DNA of 30,700 nucleotides from an uncultured Caulobacter sp. (GTDB lineage: Bacteria > Pseudomonadota > Alphaproteobacteria > Caulobacterales > Caulobacteraceae), in contig NZ_CALCDX010000233.1 in assembly GCF_937900395.1 (NCBI RefSeq), forward strand, positions 1-30,700, written 5' to 3'. Positions 1 to 7,476 of the stretch are shown piece after piece; the stretch's first letter is position 1, and every line of letters begins with the position of its first letter. Under the pieces are notes generated by a model, which was not told where the DNA came from, ran no database searches, and saw only the letters and a program-made list of their open reading frames with translations. Position numbers and translations under genes: made by a program.

Positions 1-3
1 AAA

Positions 4-80
4 TGGTCGGAGTGGCAGGATTTGAACCTGCGACCCCTGCGTCCCGAACGCAGTGCTCTACCAGACTGAGCCACACTCCG
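4..80 (-). tRNA. tRNA-Pro (anticodon CGG)
   Basis: Read on the minus strand this is a complete 77-nt cloverleaf with the CCA end encoded. The acceptor arm CGGAGTG pairs with CACTCCG. The anticodon stem CTGCG/CGCAG closes the loop TTCGGGA, which gives anticodon CGG (proline codon CCG). The T arm contains the usual GGTTCAAATCC segment. Proline codon CCG is heavily used in GC-rich genomes, so this is a housekeeping tRNA. A good promoter lies just upstream (95-123). Confidence 0.97.
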
Positions 81-94
81 ACTTGGAGGCCGGC

Positions 95-123
95 CTTATA
101 GGAGGGTGTTTCGGAGGGCGCAA
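95..123 (-). promoter_or_regulatory. Promoter of tRNA-Pro
   Basis: On the minus strand, TTGCGC (118-123) and TATAAG (95-100) are separated by exactly 17 bp. The -10 hexamer ends 15 nt before the mature tRNA 5' end, so transcription would start about 7-8 nt before it. The spacing and match fit a housekeeping sigma-70/73 promoter. No start site has been mapped here, so this is a sequence-based inference. Confidence 0.6.
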
Positions 124-176
124 GCGCCTTTTTCGACGATCGTGCGACGGCCCGAAAAAAGTTCGAAAAAGGCCTG

Positions 177-205
177 TTGCATCCATCCGAGTCGTGAGCT
201 ATCTC
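177..205 (+). promoter_or_regulatory. Putative promoter of tRNA-Gln
   Basis: TTGCAT (177-182) is followed after 16 bp by CTATCT (199-204). The wider element GCTATCTC (198-205) resembles the Caulobacter housekeeping -10 pattern GCTANAWC with one mismatch. The mature tRNA begins at 246, which would leave a leader of about 35 nt. A GANTC site (GAGTC, 189-193) lies in the spacer. Confidence 0.45.
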
Positions 206-245
206 CACCGCCTCGCCGGGCCCTGATGGGTCTCGCCGTTCCTGC

Positions 246-319
246 TGGGGAATGGTGTAATGGTAACACTGCGGTTTTTGGTACCGTCATTCTAGGTTCG
301 AGTCCTAGTTCCCCAGCCA
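246..319 (+). tRNA. tRNA-Gln (anticodon TTG)
   Basis: A 74-nt cloverleaf with encoded CCA (317-319). Acceptor TGGGGAA (246-252) pairs with TTCCCCA (309-315). The D arm is GGTG...CACT. The anticodon stem GCGGT/ACCGT, whose first pair is G-U, closes the loop TTTTGGT, giving anticodon TTG (codon CAA; CAG by wobble). The T arm contains GGTTCGAGTCC. It is divergent from the tRNA-Pro gene and is not part of a tRNA array. Confidence 0.96.
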
Positions 320-915
320 CTTCCTCCTGAATAACGGGGCGCGTTGTTCGAAGCTCTAGCTTCGCAGGACGATCTATTCGGGTCGCCCTTGGCGGAATCT
401 TCGCGCCGTCGACGCCGCGGCGGCGCCGGGTCGGACGAGGCGAGATTTGTTGTTCGGGCAGGACGTCGCCGGTTGTCGGCCTGTGAGGGTCACGAATCGC
501 CTTCGACAACCGCCGATCGGTCGTCGATCGTGTCCCGAGCAAATCCAGATGTGAAATGCCCTAATCGACGTAAGCGCGAGATGCGGGGATACGTTTCAAC
601 GCCCGCGTGTTCATCTATCCGAACGCCATTTTGCGCCGATATTCGCGACGAGAAGGCCGTTCACATACAGGGAAGCTGTTCGCGGTTGCGAAATCCACAA
701 GGGTGTACGCTGTTTTCGACGGGCTGGCCGGGCTTAAAGCGAGGTGGTGAGCGTTATAGTGGACGGAAATTTTCCTCGTTGAACGCGCTCAACCACAAAC
801 GATTGCTAAGCTTTAACACTCGGCAATCAGTTTTCTGGCTTTGAACTACTTGTTTTTCTCAAGCGAAGGTGTAATTGCGGGCTTAGCGGGAGAATAGGGG
901 AATGGAGTTGTGATC
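320..915. promoter_or_regulatory. Long gene-free region ahead of mucR1
   Basis: About 600 bp between tRNA-Gln and the first mucR gene contains no convincing gene. The open frames in it have Arg/Ser/Cys-rich, non-Caulobacter-like products, no Shine-Dalgarno, and a TTG start in the longest case (344-844). From about 540 onward the DNA is clearly AT-richer than the coding sequence. It holds a GAATC CcrM site (494-498), a TTAAC CtrA half-site (813-817), the near-palindrome GGAAATTTTCC, and a 16-bp dyad at 778-793 (GTTGA-N6-TCAAC). Ros/MucR proteins bind AT-rich dyad-like targets and often repress their own genes, so this is a plausible autoregulatory region. That role is inferred. Confidence 0.5.
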
Positions 916-1344
916 GTGGAAGATAAAGCGACCCTCATCGAGCTGACGGCGGAAATCGTGGCTAATTATGTCGCGAATAATTCGACGCCGGTTTCGGAGC
1001 TTCCGGCCCTGATCCGCGCGACGCACGACGCCCTGGCTGGTATTGGCGCGCCGCCGGCTCCGGCTGTGGAGACCGTGACCAAGGCGACGCCGGCTCAGAT
1101 CCGCAAAAGCATTACGCCTGAGGCGCTGATCAGCTTCGAGGATGGCAAGCCCTACAAGACTCTGAAGCGCCACCTCACGACCCACGGCATGACCGTGGCT
1201 GAGTACAAGGCCAAATGGGGTCTGCCGAACGACTATCCGACGACCGCTCCGGCCTACAGCGAAGCGCGGTCCAAGATGGCCAAGGCCCTGGGTTTGGGCC
1301 AGGGGGGCCGCAAGGGCAAGGCCCCGCGTTCGCGCAAGGGGTGA
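916..1344 (+). CDS. mucR1: MucR/Ros-family transcriptional regulator (first of two)
   Basis: A 142-residue DNA-binding regulator. An N-terminal helical segment (residues 1-45, probable oligomerisation region) and an Ala/Pro-rich linker (46-62) precede the Ros/MucR domain (63-128), which ends GLGQGGRKGK. The start GTG at 916 is preferred over GTG at 910. GGAG (904-907) sits 8 nt upstream of 916, and MEDKATLIELTAEIV aligns residue for residue with the start of the paralogue at 19339. In Ros the zinc is held by C-x2-C-x9-H-x3-H; here the positions are S73, D76, H86 and H90, so both cysteines are missing. Two MucR paralogues control G1-phase genes in C. crescentus and MucR represses exopolysaccharide and virulence genes in other alphaproteobacteria. 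The numbering mucR1/mucR2 is by order and remembered synteny. Confidence 0.93.
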   Translation: MEDKATLIELTAEIVANYVANNSTPVSELPALIRATHDALAGIGAPPAPAVETVTKATPAQIRKSITPEALISFEDGKPYKTLKRHLTTHGMTVAEYKAKWGLPNDYPTTAPAYSEARSKMAKALGLGQGGRKGKAPRSRKG

Positions 1345-1400
1345 TGTAATCGGCGACGGTCCTCACGAACGATCGCCGAGCGAGCTTGGAATGAAGAAGG

Positions 1401-1426
1401 GGGGACGCCATGGCGTCCCCTTTTTT
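1401..1426 (+). terminator. Intrinsic terminator of mucR1
   Basis: A perfect 20-bp palindrome (arms GGGGACGCCA/TGGCGTCCCC, 1401-1420) is followed directly by six T residues (1421-1426). It lies 57 nt after the mucR1 stop. It also separates mucR1 from the convergent histidine kinase gene, which ends at 1452. Confidence 0.9.
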
Positions 1427-1451
1427 GTTGTCCATCCCGAGAGGCGAGCGC

Positions 1452-3263
1452 TCAGGCGACGCCGCGCGTGTCGGCATGGTCGACCACGGGATCGATCGAG
1501 AGGGCCTTGCCCAGGGCTTCGACGAGGCGCGGGATTTCCACCGGCTTGGCGACAACGCCGTCCATGCCTGCCTCGGCGTAGAGGGTCCGTTCGTGGGTCA
1601 GCACGCTGGCGGTGACGGCGATGATCGGCGTGCGGGCGCGACCGGTGGCGCTTTCCCGCGCGCGGATCGTCTGGCTGGCCTGCACCCCGTCCATGATCGG
1701 CATGTGGATGTCCATCAGGATGGCGTCCCAGGGGGGCCGCTCCCACATGGCGAGGGCGTCGCGGCCGTCAACGGCGAACTGTGCGGCGACCCCAAGATGA
1801 CCCAGCAAGGTCAACAGCACGGCGCGATTGGTCTGGTTATCGTCGACGACCAGGATCTTGGGCGCGTTCGAGGTCGCGTCCGGGCCGCTGATGCCGGGAT
1901 GAGGGGCCAGGCCATCCGCCGGCTTTACGCGCGGCATCGGCAAGGTGACCGTGAAGCAGGCGCCGCCCCCTTCGGCCGTCGAATAGGCGATCGAGCCGCC
2001 CATCAGCTCGCTCAGCGTCTTGCAGATCGCCAGGCCCAGGCCTGAACCGCCGGCGCGGCGGGTGCTGGAACTGTCGAGTTGGGCGAATTTCGTGAACAGG
2101 CGACCGCGCTCGGCCTCCGGTATGCCGACGCCGCTGTCGATCACGCGCGCCACAATGGTCTCGTCATCGCCGTCGACCGACACCTGAACCTTGCCGGCGT
2201 CGGTGAATTTCACCGCGTTCGAGATCAGGTTCGACATCACCTGCCGCAGGCGGTCAGCATCGCCCAGTCGCCAGCCCCGGGCGTCCGCCGTGATCTCGAG
2301 ATCGAAGTCCAGGTCCTTGTCGCGCGCCAGGCCGCCATAGAGTTGGCGCAGGGCGTCCAGATGGGCGGATAGGTCGAACGGCGCCGGATTGATCTCCATC
2401 TTGCCCGCCTCGATCTTCGAGATGTCGAGGATGGCGTTGATCACGCCGAGCAGCGACTGGCCCGAGGCGGTGATGGTGTCGAGGCGTCGTCGCTGGTCGG
2501 GGTTCAGCTCGCCGGCGGCCATGATCTGCGCCATGCCCAGCACGCCGTTCAGCGGCGTCCGGATCTCGTGGCTCATCGTCGCGAGGAATTCTGTCTTGGC
2601 GCGGTTGGCGGTCTCGGCGGTTAGGGCCAGGGCCTGGGCCTCGGTCTTCAGGCGACGGTTCTCCGTCAGCTCGCGCTGCAGTTCGACATTCAGGGCCTCG
2701 CTGGCGAGACGCGCGCGCACCTCGCGGCGCACGACGCCGCGCATCAGGCTGGACATGCCGAAGGCGGCGAACGCGCCGGCCAGGCCAACGAAGGCATAGT
2801 TGTTGATCGTGTCCCCGGGGGCCTTCTGGGCCATCCACACAAGCCCCACGACGGCGGCGCTGACGCTGACCAGCGCCACGCGGCGCGAGGGGGCCGAGGT
2901 GGCGAAGACCAGGCCCATCAGCACGAAGTAGACGAGCTTCATCGGCTCGAAGTGCAAGATCTGGTAGGTCAGCACGTTCGACAGGAACAAGGCGTTCATG
3001 CCCAGCGCCACGGCCTCCAGGCCGGGGCCGACGATCCGTTCGTCCTTCAGCGCGCGCCAGGCGCCGAAACCGTAAAGACAGGCGGCGACCGCAAGGCCCT
3101 CCAGAAGCCAGAACGCCAAACCCTTTTCATAGAAGGGGTGGGAAAGGCTGATCAGCGCATAGTAAACGGAGCTGGCGATCAGGTAGCCACGTACGATCGG
3201 AACGTAAGCGCGCGTAAGCGCAACTTCCGCCCGCCGATCCGAACCGGTGTCCTTGACCTGCAA
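1452..3263 (-). CDS. Membrane-bound hybrid sensor histidine kinase
   Basis: 603 residues. About six hydrophobic segments lie within residues 24-176, followed by a coiled-coil-like stretch (177-222). Next come HisKA with the phospho-accepting H232 (SHEIRTPLNG), HATPase with N box NLISNAVKFT (345-354), G1 DSGVGIPEAE and G2 GGSGLGLAI, and a C-terminal receiver (about 468-588) with DD at 474-475, phospho-acceptor D518 and K573. No periplasmic sensor domain is evident, so the signal may be sensed in the membrane. The start is TTG at 3261-3263 with GAGGG about 7 nt upstream. An in-frame stop lies 15 nt upstream, and no ATG or GTG follows near the N-terminus. It is an orphan, with no partner regulator or Hpt protein next to it. 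It follows the acetyltransferase gene by 70 bp on the same strand. Ligand and output are unknown. Confidence 0.92.
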   Translation of the reverse strand: MQVKDTGSDRRAEVALTRAYVPIVRGYLIASSVYYALISLSHPFYEKGLAFWLLEGLAVAACLYGFGAWRALKDERIVGPGLEAVALGMNALFLSNVLTYQILHFEPMKLVYFVLMGLVFATSAPSRRVALVSVSAAVVGLVWMAQKAPGDTINNYAFVGLAGAFAAFGMSSLMRGVVRREVRARLASEALNVELQRELTENRRLKTEAQALALTAETANRAKTEFLATMSHEIRTPLNGVLGMAQIMAAGELNPDQRRRLDTITASGQSLLGVINAILDISKIEAGKMEINPAPFDLSAHLDALRQLYGGLARDKDLDFDLEITADARGWRLGDADRLRQVMSNLISNAVKFTDAGKVQVSVDGDDETIVARVIDSGVGIPEAERGRLFTKFAQLDSSSTRRAGGSGLGLAICKTLSELMGGSIAYSTAEGGGACFTVTLPMPRVKPADGLAPHPGISGPDATSNAPKILVVDDNQTNRAVLLTLLGHLGVAAQFAVDGRDALAMWERPPWDAILMDIHMPIMDGVQASQTIRARESATGRARTPIIAVTASVLTHERTLYAEAGMDGVVAKPVEIPRLVEALGKALSIDPVVDHADTRGVA

Positions 3264-3333
3264 TCCCAGCCCTCGCTTTCATCAAGGGCCACGATATACC
3301 AGGGCGAGGTTAAGCTTTACTTCGAAAGTGACT

Positions 3334-3891
3334 TCAAACGCCGCTCAAGGACATTCCTGGCGTGTCCGGTGGGGTCGCGCCGCCCCCATTTAGGGGACGC
3401 TGCATCCAGACCAGGTCCAGCCAGCGGCCGAACTTGTGGCCCATGTCGGGGAAAACGCCCTTCTTTTCAAAGCCGAGCGCCGCGTGCAGGGCGATCGAGG
3501 CCGTGTTGCCGCTGTCGCCGATGACCGCGCACATTTGTCGCAGGCCCAGCGCCTCGCAGGCGTCGATCAGGGCGCTGAGCAGCGCCCGCCCGACGCCCTT
3601 GCCCACGGCGTCGGGCGAGACATAGATGCTGTCCTCGACCGTGTAACGATAGGCCGCCCGCAGCCGGAACGGGCCGGCATAGGCGTAGCCCACGACCTTG
3701 CCGTCCAATTCGGCGACCAGATAGGGCAGGCCGCGCGCGAGGAAGCTCTCGCGCCGCCGCGTCATCTCCGCCTGGTCGGGCGGGACCTCTTCGAAGGTGC
3801 CAAAGCCATTCAGGACGTTCCAGCCATAGATGGCCGTGATCGCCGGGACGTCGGCGTCCGAGGAGGGACGGATAACCAGGGTCGCGCTCAA
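3334..3891 (-). CDS. GNAT N-acetyltransferase, phosphinothricin/amino-acid acetyltransferase type
   Basis: 185 residues of the GNAT fold, closest by eye to the phosphinothricin/methionine-sulfone acetyltransferase group (Pat/MnaT/YncA). Features are the N-terminal IRPSSDADVPAITAIY, the acetyl-CoA loop region VSPDAVGKGVGRALLSALIDA (about 93-113), and the C-terminal NTASIALHAALGFEKKGVF (about 129-147). Such enzymes acetylate small amino-acid-like amines in the cytosol; the true substrate is not visible. The start is TTG, sharing the bases TTGA with the stop codon of the upstream peptidase gene, so translation is probably coupled to it. The Gly/Pro-rich tail of about 18 residues is not part of the fold. 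Confidence 0.87.
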   Translation of the reverse strand: MSATLVIRPSSDADVPAITAIYGWNVLNGFGTFEEVPPDQAEMTRRRESFLARGLPYLVAELDGKVVGYAYAGPFRLRAAYRYTVEDSIYVSPDAVGKGVGRALLSALIDACEALGLRQMCAVIGDSGNTASIALHAALGFEKKGVFPDMGHKFGRWLDLVWMQRPLNGGGATPPDTPGMSLSGV

Positions 3892-6077
3892 GCCTTGGTC
3901 CAGCCCTTATCCACCGCCCAGACGGCGAAGGCGTAGTCCAGGGCGATCTCCTTGAGGAAGTCGAAGCGCCCGGAAGCGCCGCCATGGCCGGCGTCCATGT
4001 TGATCTTCAGCAGGACCGGATTGCCGCTGGTGGTGTGCTCGCGCAGCTTGGCGGTCCACTTCTCGGGCTCCCAGTAGGTGACGCGAGGGTCCGACAGGCC
4101 GCCGGTCGCCAGCACCGCCGGATAGGGCTTTTTGCTGACGTTGTCGTAAGGGCTGTAGCTGGCGATGTAGTCGTAGGCTTCCTTGTCCTCCAGCGGATTG
4201 CCCCATTCGGGCCATTCCGGCGGCGTGAGGGGCAGGGTGGTGTCGCTCATCGTGTTCAGCACGTCGACGAAAGGCACGGCCGCGATGATCCCGGCGAACA
4301 GGTCCGGGCGCATGTTGCTGATCGCGCCCATCAGCATGCCGCCGGCCGAGCCGCCGTAGGCCACCGTGTTGGCCGGCTTGCCGTAGCCGGCCGCGTGCAG
4401 GTGCTCGGCGCAGGCGATGAAGTCGGTGAAGGTGTTCTTCTTCTTGAACTTCTTGCCGTCCAGGAACCAGCCCCAGCCTTTTTCCGAGCCGCCGCGCGGG
4501 CAGGCGGTGGCCCAGATCCAGCCGCGGTCGACCAGGCTGAAGTTGCGGATCGAGAAGCTGGGCTCCATGGCGATGCCGTAGCTGCCGTAGCCGTACAGCA
4601 GCAGCGGGGCCGAGCCGTCCAGCTTGGTCCCCTTCTTCATCAGGATGAAGATCGGCACCTCGGTCCCGTCGCTGGCCTTGGCGTTCAGGCGGCGGGTTTC
4701 GTACTTCGCTGGGTCGTGGCCGGAGGGGATCTCCTGGGTCTTGCGCAGCGTGCGGGTCCGCTTGGCCATGTCGTAGTCGAACCACTGCCGGGGCGTGGTC
4801 ATCGAGTTGTAGACGAAGCGAAGATTGTCGGTGTCGTACTCGTAGCCGCCGTCCAGCGACAGGGCGTAGGCCGCCTCGTCGAAGCCGATGACGTGCTCCT
4901 GTCCGTCCGCCGCCGTGACGGTGACGCGGTTGAGGGCGTCGACCTTTTCGAGGCGCACGAACCAGCGCTTGAAGGCCATGGTCCCGGAGATCAGGCGGCC
5001 CGGCTGGTGGGGGATCCAGTCCTTCCAGTTCGCCTTGCCCGTGGCGGACTCGGGCGCGGTGACCAGCTTCCAGTCGACGGCGCCGTCGGCGTTGGTGCGG
5101 ATCACCCAGTGATCGTTCCAGTGCTCGACCTCGTAGCGGACGCCGACCTGGCGGGGATGGAAGATGACCGGCTTGGCGGTCGGATCGGCGGCCGGGATGG
5201 TCAGCGCCTCGCTGGTCTCCTGGTTGCCGCACGAGATGACGATGTACTTGTCCGAACTGGTCGCGCCGACCCCGATGAAGAAGCCCTCGTCGGGCTCGTC
5301 ATAGATCAGAACGTCGTCCTTGGCGGCCCCGCGCGCCGGGCGACGGTAGATCTTGGCGGGGCGGCCGTTGTCGTCCCGGAACGTCCAGAAAAGCCACTGG
5401 CTGTCGGGCGAGAAGCAGAAGTCGCCCGTGGTGCTTTCGACCGGGCTCTCCAGCACCTTGCCGGACGCCAGGTCCTTCACCCGGATGCGGTAGACCTCCG
5501 AGCCTTGCTCGTCGACGGCGAAGGCGTAGAGCTTGTGGTCGGGAGAGTGAGTTGCCGCGCCGACCTGGTAGAAGGCCTTGCCCTTCGACTCGGCCTCCTC
5601 GTCCAGCAGCACTTCCTCGGCGCCGCCCCCGATGGCCTTGCGGGCGTGGATCGGGTGCTGCGCGCCCTTGTCGTAGCGGGTGTAGTACTCGAAGGGACCA
5701 TCCTTGGCCGGGACGCTGGCGTCATCCTCCTTGATCCGGCCCTTCATTTCTTCGAACATTTTTTGTTGAAGAGCCTCTGTCGAGCCCAGCATGGCCTTGG
5801 TGTAGGCGTTCTCGGCCGTCAGGTGCTCCTTGACGTCGGCCTTGATCAAGCTGGGGTCGCGCAGGACCTTCTGCCAGTTGTCATCCTTCATCCAGGCATA
5901 GTCGTCGGTCCGCTTGCGGCCCAGCTGCTCGATCGTCTTGGGAGTCTTCTTGGCGACCGGCGGAACGGGACGGGAGGCGGATGAGGACATGGGAGATCCG
6001 AAAGCTATTCCAGGAAGGACTGCGGAGGACGAGGTAAGCGCGGCGGCGGCGCTCGTCATCATCTGGCGGCGATTCAT
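3888..6077 (-). CDS. ptrB: Prolyl oligopeptidase family S9 peptidase (oligopeptidase B type)
   Basis: 729 residues. The N-terminus MNRRQMMTSAAAAL plus a hydrophobic run to about residue 27 looks like an export signal, possibly Tat because of the RR pair. A seven-bladed propeller-type region (about 60-470) precedes the alpha/beta-hydrolase domain (about 475-725). The catalytic triad is readable: S577 in GGSAGG, D663 in GGLSDPRV and H698 in DAGHGGASGR. The segment PEWPEWGNP (about 620-628) corresponds to the acidic region that gives oligopeptidase B its preference for basic residues. The family trims short peptides after Arg/Lys. Export is less usual for E. coli-type PtrB but common in alphaproteobacterial and xanthomonad relatives. 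It is the first gene of a probable operon with the acetyltransferase and perhaps the kinase. Confidence 0.93.
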   Translation of the reverse strand: MNRRQMMTSAAAALTSSSAVLPGIAFGSPMSSSASRPVPPVAKKTPKTIEQLGRKRTDDYAWMKDDNWQKVLRDPSLIKADVKEHLTAENAYTKAMLGSTEALQQKMFEEMKGRIKEDDASVPAKDGPFEYYTRYDKGAQHPIHARKAIGGGAEEVLLDEEAESKGKAFYQVGAATHSPDHKLYAFAVDEQGSEVYRIRVKDLASGKVLESPVESTTGDFCFSPDSQWLFWTFRDDNGRPAKIYRRPARGAAKDDVLIYDEPDEGFFIGVGATSSDKYIVISCGNQETSEALTIPAADPTAKPVIFHPRQVGVRYEVEHWNDHWVIRTNADGAVDWKLVTAPESATGKANWKDWIPHQPGRLISGTMAFKRWFVRLEKVDALNRVTVTAADGQEHVIGFDEAAYALSLDGGYEYDTDNLRFVYNSMTTPRQWFDYDMAKRTRTLRKTQEIPSGHDPAKYETRRLNAKASDGTEVPIFILMKKGTKLDGSAPLLLYGYGSYGIAMEPSFSIRNFSLVDRGWIWATACPRGGSEKGWGWFLDGKKFKKKNTFTDFIACAEHLHAAGYGKPANTVAYGGSAGGMLMGAISNMRPDLFAGIIAAVPFVDVLNTMSDTTLPLTPPEWPEWGNPLEDKEAYDYIASYSPYDNVSKKPYPAVLATGGLSDPRVTYWEPEKWTAKLREHTTSGNPVLLKINMDAGHGGASGRFDFLKEIALDYAFAVWAVDKGWTKA

Positions 6078-6211
6078 GCGAGAAAATTCCCCGTAACCCT
6101 GCTGAACGCGCGACTGCGGCAGAACGACAACTTGCGGTGCGAAAAACCTGTGGTCAAACTCGCAAAGCGGTCGGGCGCAATGGTTTTAGTAAGCGTAACG
6201 AAGGGGGCGAC

Positions 6212-7060
6212 ATGGCGTGGGATCTGTCCGTCGACCTGATCAAGGCGACGGTGCAACTGGAGCAGCCTCTGGGCGATGGCTCGCGCACGGTGGGAACAGG
6301 CTTCCTGGTGTCCGATCCGACTCCGGACGGCAAGCCGCGCACCATCCTGATCACCGCCGCCCACGTGTTCGAGAAAATGCCGTCGATGTCGGCCCGGATC
6401 GGCTATCGCATCCAGGGTTCCGAGGGCGTCTGGCGCTACGATCCGGAGGCCCTGACGATCCGCGACGGCGACCACCCGCTGTGGACCAAGCACCCGACGC
6501 GCGACGTCGCGGCCATGGTGGTCGAGGCGCCGCCCGAGTTCGCCAAGGCGGCGATCCCGCTGAACTACCTGGCGCAGGACGACACCTTCAACAAATACAA
6601 CCTCGGCCCCGGCGACGAGATGATGGCGCTGGGCTTCCCGCGCGGGCTTTCCGCGAACCCGGCGGGCTTCCCGATCCTGCGATCGGGGCGGGTGGCTTCG
6701 TATCCGCTGGCGCCGGCGACCAACTTCCCGACCTTCCTGATGGACTTCTCGGTGTTCCCCGGCAATTCGGGCGGGCCAGTGTTCATGGCCGAGGGCGCGC
6801 GTCGCCGGCCGGGCGCCAGCGAGAGCCAGGAGGTGCAGTTCGTGGCGGGTCTGCTGACCCAGCAGGTCGAACTCTCAGGCGAACGGCTGGAGATCGGCAT
6901 CGTCACTCACGCCAAGTTCATCCGCGAGACCCTGGCCCTGCTCGACAAGGTCCCCGGGGCGTCGGTCACGCAGGCGCGCGCCGCCAAGCCGGAGCCGGCC
7001 ATGCCGGGCGCGACGCCCGCTGTGGCGATCTCGGCCATGGCCATGGGCGCCTCTCACTAG
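6212..7060 (+). CDS. Trypsin-like serine protease, no signal peptide
   Basis: 282 residues with the chymotrypsin-fold triad in order: H51 (LITAAHVFE), D98 (TRDVAAMVV) and S186 (FPGNSGGPVF). The start ATG 6212 follows AAGGGGG (6201-6207) by 4 nt; an earlier in-frame start at 6137 lacks such a site. The protein begins directly with MAWDLSVDLIKATVQLE, so there is no signal peptide or membrane segment, and it has no PDZ domain. It therefore differs from DegP/HtrA and probably acts in the cytosol on an unknown target. The last 40 or so residues are Ala/Pro-rich and probably disordered. It is divergent from ptrB. The stress gene csbD follows, but with its own promoter. Confidence 0.85.
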   Translation: MAWDLSVDLIKATVQLEQPLGDGSRTVGTGFLVSDPTPDGKPRTILITAAHVFEKMPSMSARIGYRIQGSEGVWRYDPEALTIRDGDHPLWTKHPTRDVAAMVVEAPPEFAKAAIPLNYLAQDDTFNKYNLGPGDEMMALGFPRGLSANPAGFPILRSGRVASYPLAPATNFPTFLMDFSVFPGNSGGPVFMAEGARRRPGASESQEVQFVAGLLTQQVELSGERLEIGIVTHAKFIRETLALLDKVPGASVTQARAAKPEPAMPGATPAVAISAMAMGASH

Positions 7061-7063
7061 CTC

Positions 7064-7090
7064 GGAACGGAAGCCGCGCCAGGGCCGTTT
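7064..7090 (+). promoter_or_regulatory. Sigma-T/EcfG-type general stress promoter for csbD
   Basis: GGAAC (7064-7068) and CGTTT (7086-7090) are separated by 17 bp, matching the alphaproteobacterial EcfG (Caulobacter SigT) pattern GGAAC-N16/17-CGTT. It starts 4 bp after the protease stop codon. It would begin transcription near 7097, giving a leader of about 30 nt with the site AGGAGA before the ATG at 7127. Confidence 0.85.
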
Positions 7091-7126
7091 CTTCTGCGAC
7101 CACAACAGCATCGCAGGAGACAGACC

Positions 7127-7309
7127 ATGAGCACCAATCGAGTCGAAGGCGCGATGGACAAGGCCGCCGGCGCCACGAAGGAAGCCGTCGGCAAGATGAC
7201 CGACAACGAGCGCCTGGAAGCCGAGGGCGCCGCCCAGAAGGCCAAGGGCGACATCCAGAACAAGGTCGGCCAGGCGCAGGACAAGATCGGCGACGCGATC
7301 AAGCGCTGA
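7127..7309 (+). CDS. CsbD-family stress response protein
   Basis: A 60-residue, very hydrophilic, Lys/Glu/Ala/Gly-rich helical protein with the repeated pattern of the CsbD family (KAAGATKEAVGKMTDNERLEAEG followed by KAKGDIQNKVGQAQDKIGDAIK). It has no cysteines, aromatic residues or signal peptide. CsbD proteins are abundant under general stress (sigma-B in Bacillus), but their molecular role is unknown. Here the gene sits directly behind an EcfG-type promoter and in front of a strong terminator, so it is a monocistronic member of the general stress response. The ribosome site AGGAGA lies 7 nt before the ATG. Confidence 0.93.
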   Translation: MSTNRVEGAMDKAAGATKEAVGKMTDNERLEAEGAAQKAKGDIQNKVGQAQDKIGDAIKR

Positions 7310-7329
7310 ACGCCAGCCGATGACTGATG

Positions 7330-7359
7330 AAGGCCGCCGGCGCAATCCGGCGGCCTTTT
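7330..7359 (+). terminator. Intrinsic terminator of csbD
   Basis: An 11-bp stem AAGGCCGCCGG/CCGGCGGCCTT closes on the loop CGCAAT and is followed by T residues (7356-7359). It begins about 20 nt after the csbD stop, isolating csbD from the next gene. Confidence 0.88.
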
Positions 7360-7476
7360 GCTGTGCGGAGCCCCGCTCTCCGGCCCATGGGCGTCTCCCG
7401 CCAATCGATGATCGAAAAAGTGGCTTGAGCCTCCGCCCGCGGATGGTTTGCTGGGCGCATCCGAGGGGAGAGCGAG

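Noticed and set aside
117..133. GGCGC-AA-GCGCC followed by TTTTT, looking like a plus-strand terminator
   Set aside because: No plus-strand gene precedes it, the stem is only 5 bp, and it overlaps the -35 of the tRNA-Pro promoter.
734..817. CtrA boxes upstream of mucR1
   Set aside because: Only separate TTAA/TTAAC half-sites occur; none are spaced by 7 bp with a second half.
344..844. A 166-codon open frame in the region before mucR1
   Set aside because: TTG start, no ribosome site, Arg/Ser/Cys-rich product with no family features, and codon use unlike the neighbours; it is chance openness in regulatory DNA.
3984..5984. A 666-codon plus-strand open frame
   Set aside because: Antisense shadow of the oligopeptidase B gene; the GC-rich third positions keep the opposite frame open. 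Product is Gly/Arg/Val-rich with no domain.
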